Shown: positions 53,272 through 60,484 of the stretch, one piece after another | Layout of the letters: every line of letters starts with the position of its first letter | How positions within the stretch are numbered: the stretch's first letter is position 1 | Origin: an uncultured Chitinophaga sp. | GTDB taxonomy: Bacteria; Bacteroidota; Bacteroidia; Chitinophagales; Chitinophagaceae | Reading direction: 5' to 3' | DNA length: 64,000 nucleotides | Assembly (NCBI RefSeq): GCF_937898475.1 | Contig: NZ_CALEJS010000019.1 | Span: forward strand, 62,001-126,000 | Notes under the pieces: generated by a model | What the model saw: only the letters and a program-made list of their open reading frames with translations | Databases searched by the model: none | What the model was told of the DNA's origin: nothing | Program-made: the position numbers and the translations under genes

Positions 53272-54660
53272 TTAACTTTTATCAGCTTCAGACTGCGCTA
53301 GTTGCAGCTCCTGAATCTTTTGCGCAAAATAAGCGCTTTTGTTGGGATTAAGCAAACTTAATTTTTGATATATCTGGATAGCCGTCTGGTACTGGCGCTG
53401 CCGGGCCCAGATCTCGGCCAGGGTCTCAGATACAATATCGTCATTGAGGGTGATAGATTCCATGGCCATCTTTTCCACGGCCTCAGACACCTCCGGATCA
53501 TCGTCCACATAAATGCGGTGCAGCTGCTGGTGATACCAGTCCTTATCGGCCCTTTTCGCGAAGCTCTGCTTCATTTCCCGCAGCCAGTCGGTAAAACTTC
53601 TCATTTCTGCCATACCTTTTTCAGTTAACTCCTCAGCGTTGTCCGGCTCCTGGAGCCGTTTGTACGCAAAATAATCGTCCGTGTACAAAGGTTGAAAGGT
53701 AAGGGCGTCTTCTTCGTCCGGTATTTCCAGGGGATAAATCTTGATCGGTTCTTCTGCCGCCGCAGCAGTGGGTTGATTCACAGGTACTCCGGCTGCGGGC
53801 GCTGCTGGTTCCGCTGCAGCTGTTTCCGCAGCTTCCGGGGCAGCGCTTTGCTCAACAGCAGCGTCCTGTGAGATTTCTGTTTCAGCTGCAACTGCTTCAT
53901 TAGCAGGGAACTCCGGTTCCTCCGGCTGTGTGCTGCCGGTGGTAAATTCCCAGCTGTCTTCCACCGCCGGCGTATCATCTGCGGCTGATGTGTCATCTGC
54001 AAACGGTGCATCTGCTGTGGAAGGATCGGCATAAGTGATGGGTTCTTCCAATGCTTCCTCCGCAGGGGATGCAGCGGGCGCTTCCGGCGCATTGTCAATG
54101 GCCGGCTCCATAATATGCTGTGGTTGTTCCGCTATATTATCTTCGGCCGGAGCGGCAGCTGGTGCTGCCTGCCGTGCCTGCAGTTCTTCTTCCTCTTTTT
54201 GCAGAGCTTCCATGCGTTTGATGGCGGCCCTGATCTCTTCACGTTCCCTGATCATGAAATCCAGCTCATCCTCCGCGTCCCTGCGGGTAATGCTTTCCCA
54301 GTTGAGCGCCACCGGCTGTTTTTCAGCCGCAGCAGGCGGTACAATGGGTTGGGCCGCCAGGGGAGAGGGCGTATAGGCAGCGGCGGTGTGATAATGATGC
54401 GTATCAGTACTGCCACCGCTTCTTTCCAGCTCTCCTGTCAGGAACTGGAAGAAATGATGCGGATTGTTGGTATATAGCTGTGCTTTTTTGACCGCGGGTG
54501 AATGCAGGTTGGGGTACTGTTCATAATTTTTCTGTGCCAGCAAAAGGCGGGCTGCCGTAAAATACGGGTATTCATCCACCACGCCTTCCAATGTAACGAT
54601 AGATACCCGGTCAAGTTCCGGCTGCTGAAAAATCTGCTGAATGATCCTCTTTGCGGTCAT
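53272..54660 (-). CDS. TPR-like cytoplasmic protein of unknown function
   Basis: Not recognised by function. The 462-residue protein has an N-terminal ~75-residue helical part (MTAKRIIQQIFQQPELDRVS; EYPYFTAARLLLAQKNYEQY). A charged helical region at ~120-165 (REREEIRAAIKRMEALQKEE) follows, then ~150 residues of Ala/Glu/Pro-rich low complexity. The C-terminal part (~360-455) is helical and ends with one TPR-like unit (AEIWARQRQYQTAIQIYQKL). The same kind of gene commonly lies between lptE and secG in this phylum (from memory). No signal peptide is seen. It could be a scaffold for envelope or secretion factors. Confidence 0.65.
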   Translation of the reverse strand: MTAKRIIQQIFQQPELDRVSIVTLEGVVDEYPYFTAARLLLAQKNYEQYPNLHSPAVKKAQLYTNNPHHFFQFLTGELERSGGSTDTHHYHTAAAYTPSPLAAQPIVPPAAAEKQPVALNWESITRRDAEDELDFMIREREEIRAAIKRMEALQKEEEELQARQAAPAAAPAEDNIAEQPQHIMEPAIDNAPEAPAASPAEEALEEPITYADPSTADAPFADDTSAADDTPAVEDSWEFTTGSTQPEEPEFPANEAVAAETEISQDAAVEQSAAPEAAETAAAEPAAPAAGVPVNQPTAAAAEEPIKIYPLEIPDEEDALTFQPLYTDDYFAYKRLQEPDNAEELTEKGMAEMRSFTDWLREMKQSFAKRADKDWYHQQLHRIYVDDDPEVSEAVEKMAMESITLNDDIVSETLAEIWARQRQYQTAIQIYQKLSLLNPNKSAYFAQKIQELQLAQSEADKS

Positions 54661-54696
54661 AGCTGCTAAAGTATGAAAAAAAGATATATGTGGTTG

Positions 54697-55212
54697 TTAC
54701 CAGTTTGCAAATGCGCGGTTGAAAATAGCGTCTGTCAGCTGGGGGAGAATGGTCTCATCCAGCAGCCTGTTCTCTACTGCACTGATCACCTGGTTGGCGG
54801 GGAAGTCGGCAGACTGGGAGAAGGGCTGGGTCCAGCCTTTTTTATCACCCACCCGTTTCACGAATACCACGTTGACGGTAACGGTCAGACGGGAGGTGGC
54901 GGCCTGGTCTACATTCGTTACAGCGGCATTGGAAACGGTATAGCCGGTAACGGTTGATTTGAACTCATAATCAGCGCCTTCATCGTTCACCTGGGTCAGT
55001 TTGGTCTGCGATTGTACTTTCAGGCGCAGCCTTTCTGTTACCCGCTGTGCCAGCGTCGGGTTAACAATAGGTGCCCTGTTCTCTACAAAGCGAATATTCA
55101 CGGTTCTGGCTCCCTGGTCTATACTGGCTCCGGAAGCGGAATATTTTACACTGCATCCGCCCAGTGCCAGAAGCACTGCTGCGGCTATCGTTCCTGTCAA
55201 TAATCTGATCAT
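54697..55212 (-). CDS. lptE: LPS assembly lipoprotein LptE
   Basis: LptE plugs the LptD barrel at the outer membrane. The 171-residue lipoprotein starts MIRLLTGTIAAAVLLALGGC with Cys20. The mature domain has the short beta/alpha layout of Bacteroidota LptE (SVKYSASGASIDQGARTVNI, then LRLKVQSQTKLTQVNDEGAD). Alternative in-frame starts exist at 55266 (TTG) and 55263 (ATG, overlapping the upstream stop as TGATG), but these would put 18 extra residues before the signal peptide. It lies directly after the sigma-54 activator gene. LptD is not in the window. Confidence 0.85.
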   Translation of the reverse strand: MIRLLTGTIAAAVLLALGGCSVKYSASGASIDQGARTVNIRFVENRAPIVNPTLAQRVTERLRLKVQSQTKLTQVNDEGADYEFKSTVTGYTVSNAAVTNVDQAATSRLTVTVNVVFVKRVGDKKGWTQPFSQSADFPANQVISAVENRLLDETILPQLTDAIFNRAFANW

Positions 55213-55262
55213 TGTCGTGTGGTGAATAGTGAATAATCGGATCCCCCGGTGCAAATGTAACA

Positions 55263-56504
55263 TCAATCCCCGATGTTATATTCCTTCAATTTACGGTAAA
55301 GGGTCCTTTCTGAAATACCCAGGTCCAGGGCGGCATCCTTTCTCTTTCCCTTGTGTTTTTTAAGGGCTTTAACGATCAGCTCTTTTTCCTTATCGGCAAT
55401 GGAAAGGGTTTCCTCCACTTCCTCGTGATGGTCTATATTATGCTCCGGCAGGATGATATGCTGCGGTGATGCCAATACGTTGCCATGCATGGTGGCAGGC
55501 TCCGCCTGGCTGAAGCCATGGAGTACTTCATGATGGTCATTTTCCTCGAAGTGGGCGTTGTGTGCCATGCCGGGGTTCTGCAGGATGTCGAAGAACATTT
55601 TTTTCAGTTCCGTTACATCCTTTTTCATATCGAAAAAGAGCTTGTACAGGATATCCCTTTCGCTGGCAAAATCACTGGTGTTCTGCTGTGGCGCCGCCAG
55701 CATGGGTAAACGCGATGCATGGGGAACGTCTGGCAGGAAACGTTTCAGCTCCTGGGCAGATACCAGCTTGTCCTGCGCCAGTACCGATACCTGTTCTGCC
55801 ATATTCTTGAGCTCACGAACGTTACCCGGCCAGGTGTAATTCACCAGCAGGTTGCGGGCTTCTTCATCCAGCTGGATGGAAGGGGTTTTATAACGTTCTG
55901 AGAAGTCGATACAGAATTTGCGGAACAGCAGGGGAATATCCTCCTTCCTGTCGCGCAGCGCGGGTACCCGGATGGGCACTGTATTGAGACGGTAGTACAG
56001 GTCCTCACGGAATTTGCCATGCTGGGTATGTTCCAGCAGGTCGCGGTTGGTAGCGCCAATTACGCGTACATCTGTTTTCTGTACTTTGGAAGAACCTACC
56101 CTGATAAACTCGCCGGTCTCCAGCACACGCAGCAGGCGGGCCTGAGTGCCCATGGGCATTTCCCCGATCTCGTCCAGGAAAATGGTGCCGCCGTTAACGG
56201 TCTCAAAATAGCCTTTGCGGCTGTCTACCGCGCCGGTAAATGAGCCTTTTTCATGGCCGAAGAGCTCTGAATCAATGGTACCTTCGGGGATGGCGCCGCA
56301 GTTCACCGCAATGAACGGGTTGTGTTTACGTGCGCTTAATGCATGGATGATCGTGGAAAATACCTCCTTACCAACACCGCTTTCTCCGAAGATCATCACT
56401 GTCAGGTCTGTATTCGCAACCTGAGCAGCTACCTGCAGGGCATAGTTTAATGCAGGTGAATTTCCGATAATGCCAAATCTGTTCTTAATGGATTGTATCT
56501 CCAT
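55263..56504 (-). CDS. sigma-54-dependent transcriptional activator without receiver domain
   Basis: An AAA+ activator that opens sigma-54 promoters. The 413-residue protein has no N-terminal receiver or sensor domain. The AAA+ domain starts at once (GIIGNSPALNYALQVAAQVA), with Walker A GESGVGKE (40-47), the sigma-54 contact loop GSFTGA (87-92, instead of GAFTGA) and Walker B GGTIFLDE (105-112). A linker with a His-rich stretch (~315-365) leads to a Fis-type HTH (KHKGKRKDAALDLGISERTL). Without a sensor domain its control must be by level or partner. It heads the lptE-secG group. Confidence 0.92.
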   Translation of the reverse strand: MEIQSIKNRFGIIGNSPALNYALQVAAQVANTDLTVMIFGESGVGKEVFSTIIHALSARKHNPFIAVNCGAIPEGTIDSELFGHEKGSFTGAVDSRKGYFETVNGGTIFLDEIGEMPMGTQARLLRVLETGEFIRVGSSKVQKTDVRVIGATNRDLLEHTQHGKFREDLYYRLNTVPIRVPALRDRKEDIPLLFRKFCIDFSERYKTPSIQLDEEARNLLVNYTWPGNVRELKNMAEQVSVLAQDKLVSAQELKRFLPDVPHASRLPMLAAPQQNTSDFASERDILYKLFFDMKKDVTELKKMFFDILQNPGMAHNAHFEENDHHEVLHGFSQAEPATMHGNVLASPQHIILPEHNIDHHEEVEETLSIADKEKELIVKALKKHKGKRKDAALDLGISERTLYRKLKEYNIGD

Positions 56505-56519
56505 AACCTAACCTCCAGC

Positions 56520-57950
56520 TTAATGGTTTAAAACTACCTTACCTATTAAAGTAGCAGCCGTACAATCTTCCACCTTCACATAGACGTACTCTCCCTTCTG
56601 ATATTGTTCTTTCGGAAAAACGATCACCTTATTCTGGTCATTTCTTCCAAAAAGGTCATTTTCTGAGCGTTTGGAAGTGCCCTCTATCAGTACTTTGAAC
56701 GTTTTGCCAACATCCTGCTGCATGCTTTCGAGGGCCTGGCGGCGGTGCAGTTCCACCACTTCCGTCAGTCTTCTCTTTTTCACCTCCTCCGGAACATCAT
56801 CCTGGTAGCGGCGTGCTGCCAGTGTGCCGGGGCGTTCTGAATAAAAGAACATATAAGCCAGGTCGTACTTTGCATATTCCATCATGCTCAGTGTTTCCTG
56901 GTGGTCTTCTTCCGTTTCTGTGCAGAAACCGGTAATAATATCAGTAGAAAGGCCGCAGTCCGGTAATATTTCACGTATACGGTCCACTTTTTTCATATAC
57001 CATTCCCTTGTATAGGTACGGTTCATGAGCTGCAATATGCGGGTGCTGCCGCTTTGTACGGGCAGGTGAATATAATTGCAGATGTTCTCATACTTCGCCA
57101 TCGTGAATAGAACCTCATCGGTAATATCCTTGGGATGGGAGGTGCTGAAACGTACGCGTAACAGGGGACTGATGAGCGCCACCCTTTCAAGCAGCCCGGC
57201 AAAGGTGATGATCTCATCCTGACCGCCGTTGGGAGAGGGGCCTACCCAGTAGTAGGAGTCCACATTCTGTCCCAGCAGTGTCACTTCGCGGTAGCCGTTG
57301 TTAAAGAGGGCGGCTGCTTCCTGTATAATGGAATAAGGATCACGGCTGCGTTCCCTGCCACGGGTAAAGGGCACCACGCAGAACGTGCACATGTTGTTAC
57401 AGCCGCGCATGATAGATACAAACGCTGTTACGCCGTTGCTGTCCAGCCTTACCGGGTTAATATCGGCATAGGTTTCTTCACGGCTCAGCAATACGTTTAC
57501 GGCTTTCTGGCCGGTTTCAGCCTCTTCTATCAGGGCGGGCAGGGTACGGTAGGCATCAGGGCCTATTACCAGGTCTACCAGCTTTTCTTCTTCCAGCAGC
57601 TTGGCCTTCAGGCGTTCTGCCATACAACCCAGCACGCCTACCAGCATACCGGGGTTGCTCTGCTTGATCTTGCGGAACTCCTGCAGCCGCTTGCGTACGG
57701 TCTGCTCCGCCTTTTCGCGGATGGAGCAGGTATTCAGCAGCACCAGGTCGGCCTCCTCGTAGTTACGGGTGGCGCCAAAACCTTCCTGGTTCAGTATGGA
57801 AGCTACGATCTCGCTATCGTTGAAGTTCATCTGGCAACCATAGCTCTCTATATAGAATTTCTTGTTGTATACCTGATCATTGCCCTGTTCAGCGGCGAAA
57901 GCTTCGCCCTGACGGCTCTCATCATGCACTTTGGTAACCTGTTCCAACAT
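56520..57950 (-). CDS. miaB: tRNA-2-methylthio-N6-dimethylallyladenosine synthase MiaB
   Basis: A radical SAM enzyme that adds a methylthio group to i6A37 made by MiaA. The 476-residue protein has the auxiliary cluster ligands Cys39, Cys75 and Cys109 (ESYGCQMN, LNTCSIRE, LGCMAER). The radical SAM motif is Cys184, Cys188 and Cys191 (RGCNNMCTFCVVP), and a C-terminal TRAM domain ends at VVLNH. Length is normal; the first ~30 residues are a family extension. It is 15 bp upstream of the sigma-54 activator gene, so the two may share a transcript. TACTTTTG on the minus strand at 57975-57982 fits a -7 box. Confidence 0.96.
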   Translation of the reverse strand: MLEQVTKVHDESRQGEAFAAEQGNDQVYNKKFYIESYGCQMNFNDSEIVASILNQEGFGATRNYEEADLVLLNTCSIREKAEQTVRKRLQEFRKIKQSNPGMLVGVLGCMAERLKAKLLEEEKLVDLVIGPDAYRTLPALIEEAETGQKAVNVLLSREETYADINPVRLDSNGVTAFVSIMRGCNNMCTFCVVPFTRGRERSRDPYSIIQEAAALFNNGYREVTLLGQNVDSYYWVGPSPNGGQDEIITFAGLLERVALISPLLRVRFSTSHPKDITDEVLFTMAKYENICNYIHLPVQSGSTRILQLMNRTYTREWYMKKVDRIREILPDCGLSTDIITGFCTETEEDHQETLSMMEYAKYDLAYMFFYSERPGTLAARRYQDDVPEEVKKRRLTEVVELHRRQALESMQQDVGKTFKVLIEGTSKRSENDLFGRNDQNKVIVFPKEQYQKGEYVYVKVEDCTAATLIGKVVLNH

Positions 57951-58056
57951 TCCTTATCTCAAAATTTAGAAGAGCAAAAGTAATAAAATAAATGGAAAAA
58001 TGACAGAATGTCAGCGAGGGGGCTATATACATAGTGATCCCTCTTTAGCTAAATAT

Positions 58057-58088
58057 TTTGCTAATGTTTATAGCTTTTTGTACCTTTG
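58057..58088 (+). promoter_or_regulatory. consensus promoter of the candidate small RNA
   Basis: TTTG (58057-58060), 20 nt, then TACCTTTG (58081-58088) match the Bacteroidota -33/-7 consensus. Transcription should start near 58093-58096. No open frame follows. Confidence 0.75.
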
Positions 58089-58092
58089 CGGT

Positions 58093-58175
58093 GTCTATCT
58101 TGATAGATAAAGAAATTGGACCGGGGTGTCCCCGCTCGGTATGAAGCCAGGTGTTGAGCCTGGCTTTATATTTTT
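58093..58175 (+). ncRNA. candidate small RNA with three hairpins
   Basis: A short transcript of ~80 nt is predicted by the promoter upstream and the terminator at its end. It would fold into TCTATC-TT-GATAGA (58094-58107), CGGGG-TGT-CCCCG (58122-58134) and the terminator stem AAGCCAGG-TGTTGAG-CCTGGCTT (58144-58166) with a T-rich tail. No known RNA family was recognised: it does not fit the core of SRP RNA, tmRNA, RNase P or 6S RNA. It has no open frame of useful length and points away from miaB, toward the DUF3800 gene end. Confidence 0.65.
58144..58175 (+). terminator. intrinsic terminator of the candidate small RNA
   Basis: A perfect 8-bp stem with a 7-nt loop is followed by TATATTTTT. The DUF3800 stop codon on the other strand lies within the T-rich tail. 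Confidence 0.85.
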
Positions 58176-58908
58176 ATGGAAATTCCTTCAGCCCATATCT
58201 CCTGTTGTTCTTACTGTAAAATTTGTCTTTCAGCACGTCAAACGCGGGATTAGGCCTATCCGGTGCAATAACATGCTGTGCTATAGGATAAGCGACAAGA
58301 TCCGCCAGCTGCAGGCCATTAATATTTTCCTTTTTCGCTTTAAAAACTATACTGGTATTATACGCTGCAAGCCTTTCCCTGCTTACATAGTGCGTTCCCC
58401 TGGCCAGTAAACGCTGAAAATGCTCATCCAGTTGCTTGTCTTCTTTTTTACCTCTCTTTTCAATGACTATCTCGAGTTCCTTGAGACCTTTTATATCATC
58501 CAGAAAGAATATTGCCCGTTCTATAATAAAAGACAGGCAAATTTCATACACGTCATTCGACAATCGTCCATACCGCTCAATAAACTTATCTTTCCGGATA
58601 ACAGTGGCGATTATCTTATAGTCGTTATTCACCACTATCTGGTTTATCTTTTCGTAAAATTCCTGCTTAATCTCCAGGTCAAAAAGAATACTAAATTCCT
58701 TGTCACACTTCCTTATATCCCTTGAGTGCAATATCACGTTGATGTTTGACCAGAACCGGTTTTTGAGATCATTTATGCTTTGCCTTAGCGCCTCGTAGCG
58801 GTCCTCTCCAATTATTACTCCACATAACAAAAAGATTGGAAAGTCCTCATTAATCTCTGTCAGTCCGTGATTACCGCTTTCATCAAGAAATAGCCGATAT
58901 TTTGTCAT
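58174..58908 (-). CDS. DUF3800 family protein
   Basis: The 244-residue protein starts MTKYRLFLDESGNHG, and the DESG motif near the N-terminus is the DUF3800 hallmark; the fold is thought to be RNase H-like. Later charged residues (LHSRDIRKCDKEF; VIEKRGKKEDKQLDEHF; GLQLADLVAYPIAQHV) match the family: the final segment holds the conserved QxADLxAY motif. Family members are often found near defence genes and mobile DNA, with no proven biochemical role. The gene is AT-rich compared with its neighbours and sits at the 3' end of tRNA-Gly, both suggesting acquisition. Confidence 0.85.
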   Translation of the reverse strand: MTKYRLFLDESGNHGLTEINEDFPIFLLCGVIIGEDRYEALRQSINDLKNRFWSNINVILHSRDIRKCDKEFSILFDLEIKQEFYEKINQIVVNNDYKIIATVIRKDKFIERYGRLSNDVYEICLSFIIERAIFFLDDIKGLKELEIVIEKRGKKEDKQLDEHFQRLLARGTHYVSRERLAAYNTSIVFKAKKENINGLQLADLVAYPIAQHVIAPDRPNPAFDVLKDKFYSKNNRRYGLKEFP

Positions 58909-59004
58909 TGGAGTTAAATGGAAAGATGTTTTGGTGCTCTTTGAGGTTCATATTATCAACAAACAAGCAACCTGTCACGGGAAGGGCGCAGGCTGTAATC
59001 TCTG

Positions 59005-59077
59005 AGCGGAAAACGGGGCTCGAACCCGCCACCTACGGCTTGGGAAGCCGTCGCTCTACCAAATGAGCTATTTCCGC
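59005..59077 (-). tRNA. tRNA-Gly (anticodon CCC)
   Basis: The minus strand folds into a full cloverleaf: acceptor GCGGAAA/TTTCCGC, D-arm GCTC/GAGC, anticodon arm ACGGC-TTCCCAA-GCCGT with anticodon CCC, and T-arm GCGGG-TTCGAGC-CCCGT. Length is 73 nt with discriminator base U. CCA is not encoded. Confidence 0.95.
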
Positions 59078-59082
59078 TTATA

Positions 59083-59112
59083 ACCGGTTTATTCCCAAAG
59101 GTCTAAACCGGT
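59083..59112. other. inverted repeat upstream of tRNA-Gly
   Basis: ACCGGTTTA and TAAACCGGT pair perfectly over 9 bp around a 12-nt loop. No T-run follows on either side. It lies between the tRNA and the end of the next gene and may be a terminator-like element or a binding site. Confidence 0.5.
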
Positions 59113-59141
59113 CGCAATATAAAAAATTTCACTGTACCAAA

Positions 59142-59651
59142 CTAAGCCGTCTGCAACTTCTTCATCACCCAGCTGTCTTTTACCGGGATGAGCCACTGCT
59201 GTTCCATATCCGCTTTGGTAAGTACGGTATTGTTCAGGTACAGGGTGTCTTCATTGATAAAGCCTTTTTCAAAGGCATAACCTAACTGGGCCAAAGGCAG
59301 CAGCTGTATCTTGTCGTTCACTACAAAGCCCAGCAGCAGGCGGTCAAAAAGATTCACTTCATACTGCCTTTCAATGCTTTTGATGATGCGTACGGAACTA
59401 TCTGTACTGCAACCGCTTACGCCGGTAGCGCTCTCGTCTGCCATCACTACGATCACCTGGTTGAAAAGGAGTTTTGCCCAACCCTGTACACGGTCGCCGT
59501 GCGACAGCCACTGGCTGGCAAACTGGTCTAATTGCTCATTGATCTCAATGGTTTCCCGCTCGTTGAAAGGGCGGTTAGACTGATATATCCATACCCGTGA
59601 CGATGGTGAAAAGTCAGCAGGTAATAATTGTTTTACTTCTTTTGTTATCAT
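59142..59651 (-). CDS. conserved cytoplasmic protein of unknown function
   Basis: The 169-residue protein has no recognisable catalytic motif, although relatives in this phylum are sometimes mislabelled as ABC transporter ATPases; there is no Walker A motif here. Visible segments are VKQLLPADFSPSSRVWIYQS, LDQFASQWLSHGDRVQGWAK and VVMADESATGVSGCSTDSSV, then a helical C-terminus. It lies just downstream of the Hdr-like iron-sulfur genes on the same strand (23 bp) and is likely cotranscribed, suggesting a link to that electron-transfer pair. Confidence 0.65.
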   Translation of the reverse strand: MITKEVKQLLPADFSPSSRVWIYQSNRPFNERETIEINEQLDQFASQWLSHGDRVQGWAKLLFNQVIVVMADESATGVSGCSTDSSVRIIKSIERQYEVNLFDRLLLGFVVNDKIQLLPLAQLGYAFEKGFINEDTLYLNNTVLTKADMEQQWLIPVKDSWVMKKLQTA

Positions 59652-59674
59652 ACCACAAAATTACAATATTCACA

Positions 59675-60457
59675 TTAATCGCCCAGCTGCCTGGCAATGA
59701 TCTCCGCAATGTCCAGTACCTGTACGCTTTCTTCCTTCCCTGCTTCCTTTACGCCGTCTGTCAGCATGGTCATACAGAAAGGGCAGTTGGCCGCTATTAC
59801 GGAAGCCCCGGTGTCCACCGCTTCGCGGCCGCGTTCAAAGTTAACGCGGGTGGTACCTTTTTCTTCTTCCTTGAACATCTGTGCGCCGCCTGCGCCACAG
59901 CACAGGCCATTGCTGCGGCAGCGTTTCATTTCTACCAGTTCGGCGTCCAGGGCTTCCAGCACTTTGCGGGGCGCTTCATATATATTATTGGCCCTGCCCA
60001 GGTAGCAGGAATCATGATAGGTGATCTTCTTTCCTTTGAAGCTGCCGCCTTCCAGCAGCCTTATTTTGCCTTCGTCTATCAGCTGTTGCAGAAAGGTGGT
60101 ATGGTGTATCACTTCGTAATGGCCACCCAGTTCAGGGTATTCGTTACGCATGATATTAAAGCAGTGCGGACAGGCAGTTACGATCTTTTTTACGCCATAG
60201 CCATTCAGCACCTGGATATTATTCTGGGCCATCATCTGGAAAATGAATTCATTACCGGCCCTGCGTGCAGGATCCCCGGTGCAGCTTTCTTCCTTTCCCA
60301 GTATGGCAAAGCGGATACCCGCCTTCTCCAGGATAGTGGCAAATGCTTTGGTGATCTTTTGTGCCCGCTGATCAAAACTGCCAGCGCAGCCCACCCAGAA
60401 GAGAACCTCCGGTGATTCGCCTCCGGCGGCGTATTCTGCCATGGTTTTTATAGTCAT
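59675..60457 (-). CDS. HdrB/LutA-like protein with two CCG domains
   Basis: The 260-residue soluble protein has two cysteine-rich (CCG) domains of the kind in heterodisulfide reductase HdrB and lactate-utilisation LutA. The first is VGCAGSFDQRAQK...SCTGDPARR...CPHCFNIMRNEYP; the second YHDSCYLGRANNIYEAPR, then CRSNGLCCGAGGAQMF. These bind non-cubane or ordinary iron-sulfur clusters. It follows the membrane iron-sulfur protein by 27 bp, as HdrB follows HdrC. The electron donor and acceptor are unknown; a role in respiratory or thiol redox chemistry is inferred. Confidence 0.88.
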   Translation of the reverse strand: MTIKTMAEYAAGGESPEVLFWVGCAGSFDQRAQKITKAFATILEKAGIRFAILGKEESCTGDPARRAGNEFIFQMMAQNNIQVLNGYGVKKIVTACPHCFNIMRNEYPELGGHYEVIHHTTFLQQLIDEGKIRLLEGGSFKGKKITYHDSCYLGRANNIYEAPRKVLEALDAELVEMKRCRSNGLCCGAGGAQMFKEEEKGTTRVNFERGREAVDTGASVIAANCPFCMTMLTDGVKEAGKEESVQVLDIAEIIARQLGD

Positions 60458-60484
60458 AGTCTTTGTTTGCAGTATTTACGGGTT

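Noticed and set aside
58093..58175. SRP RNA, 6S RNA or tmRNA
   Set aside because: Length and hairpins do not fit: no SRP GGAA-tetraloop helix, no long 6S-like single hairpin with central bubble, no tmRNA tRNA-like ends.
59005..59077. Attachment site of an integrated element at tRNA-Gly
   Set aside because: No integrase gene and no second copy of the tRNA 3' end were seen nearby; kept only as a possibility under the DUF3800 finding.
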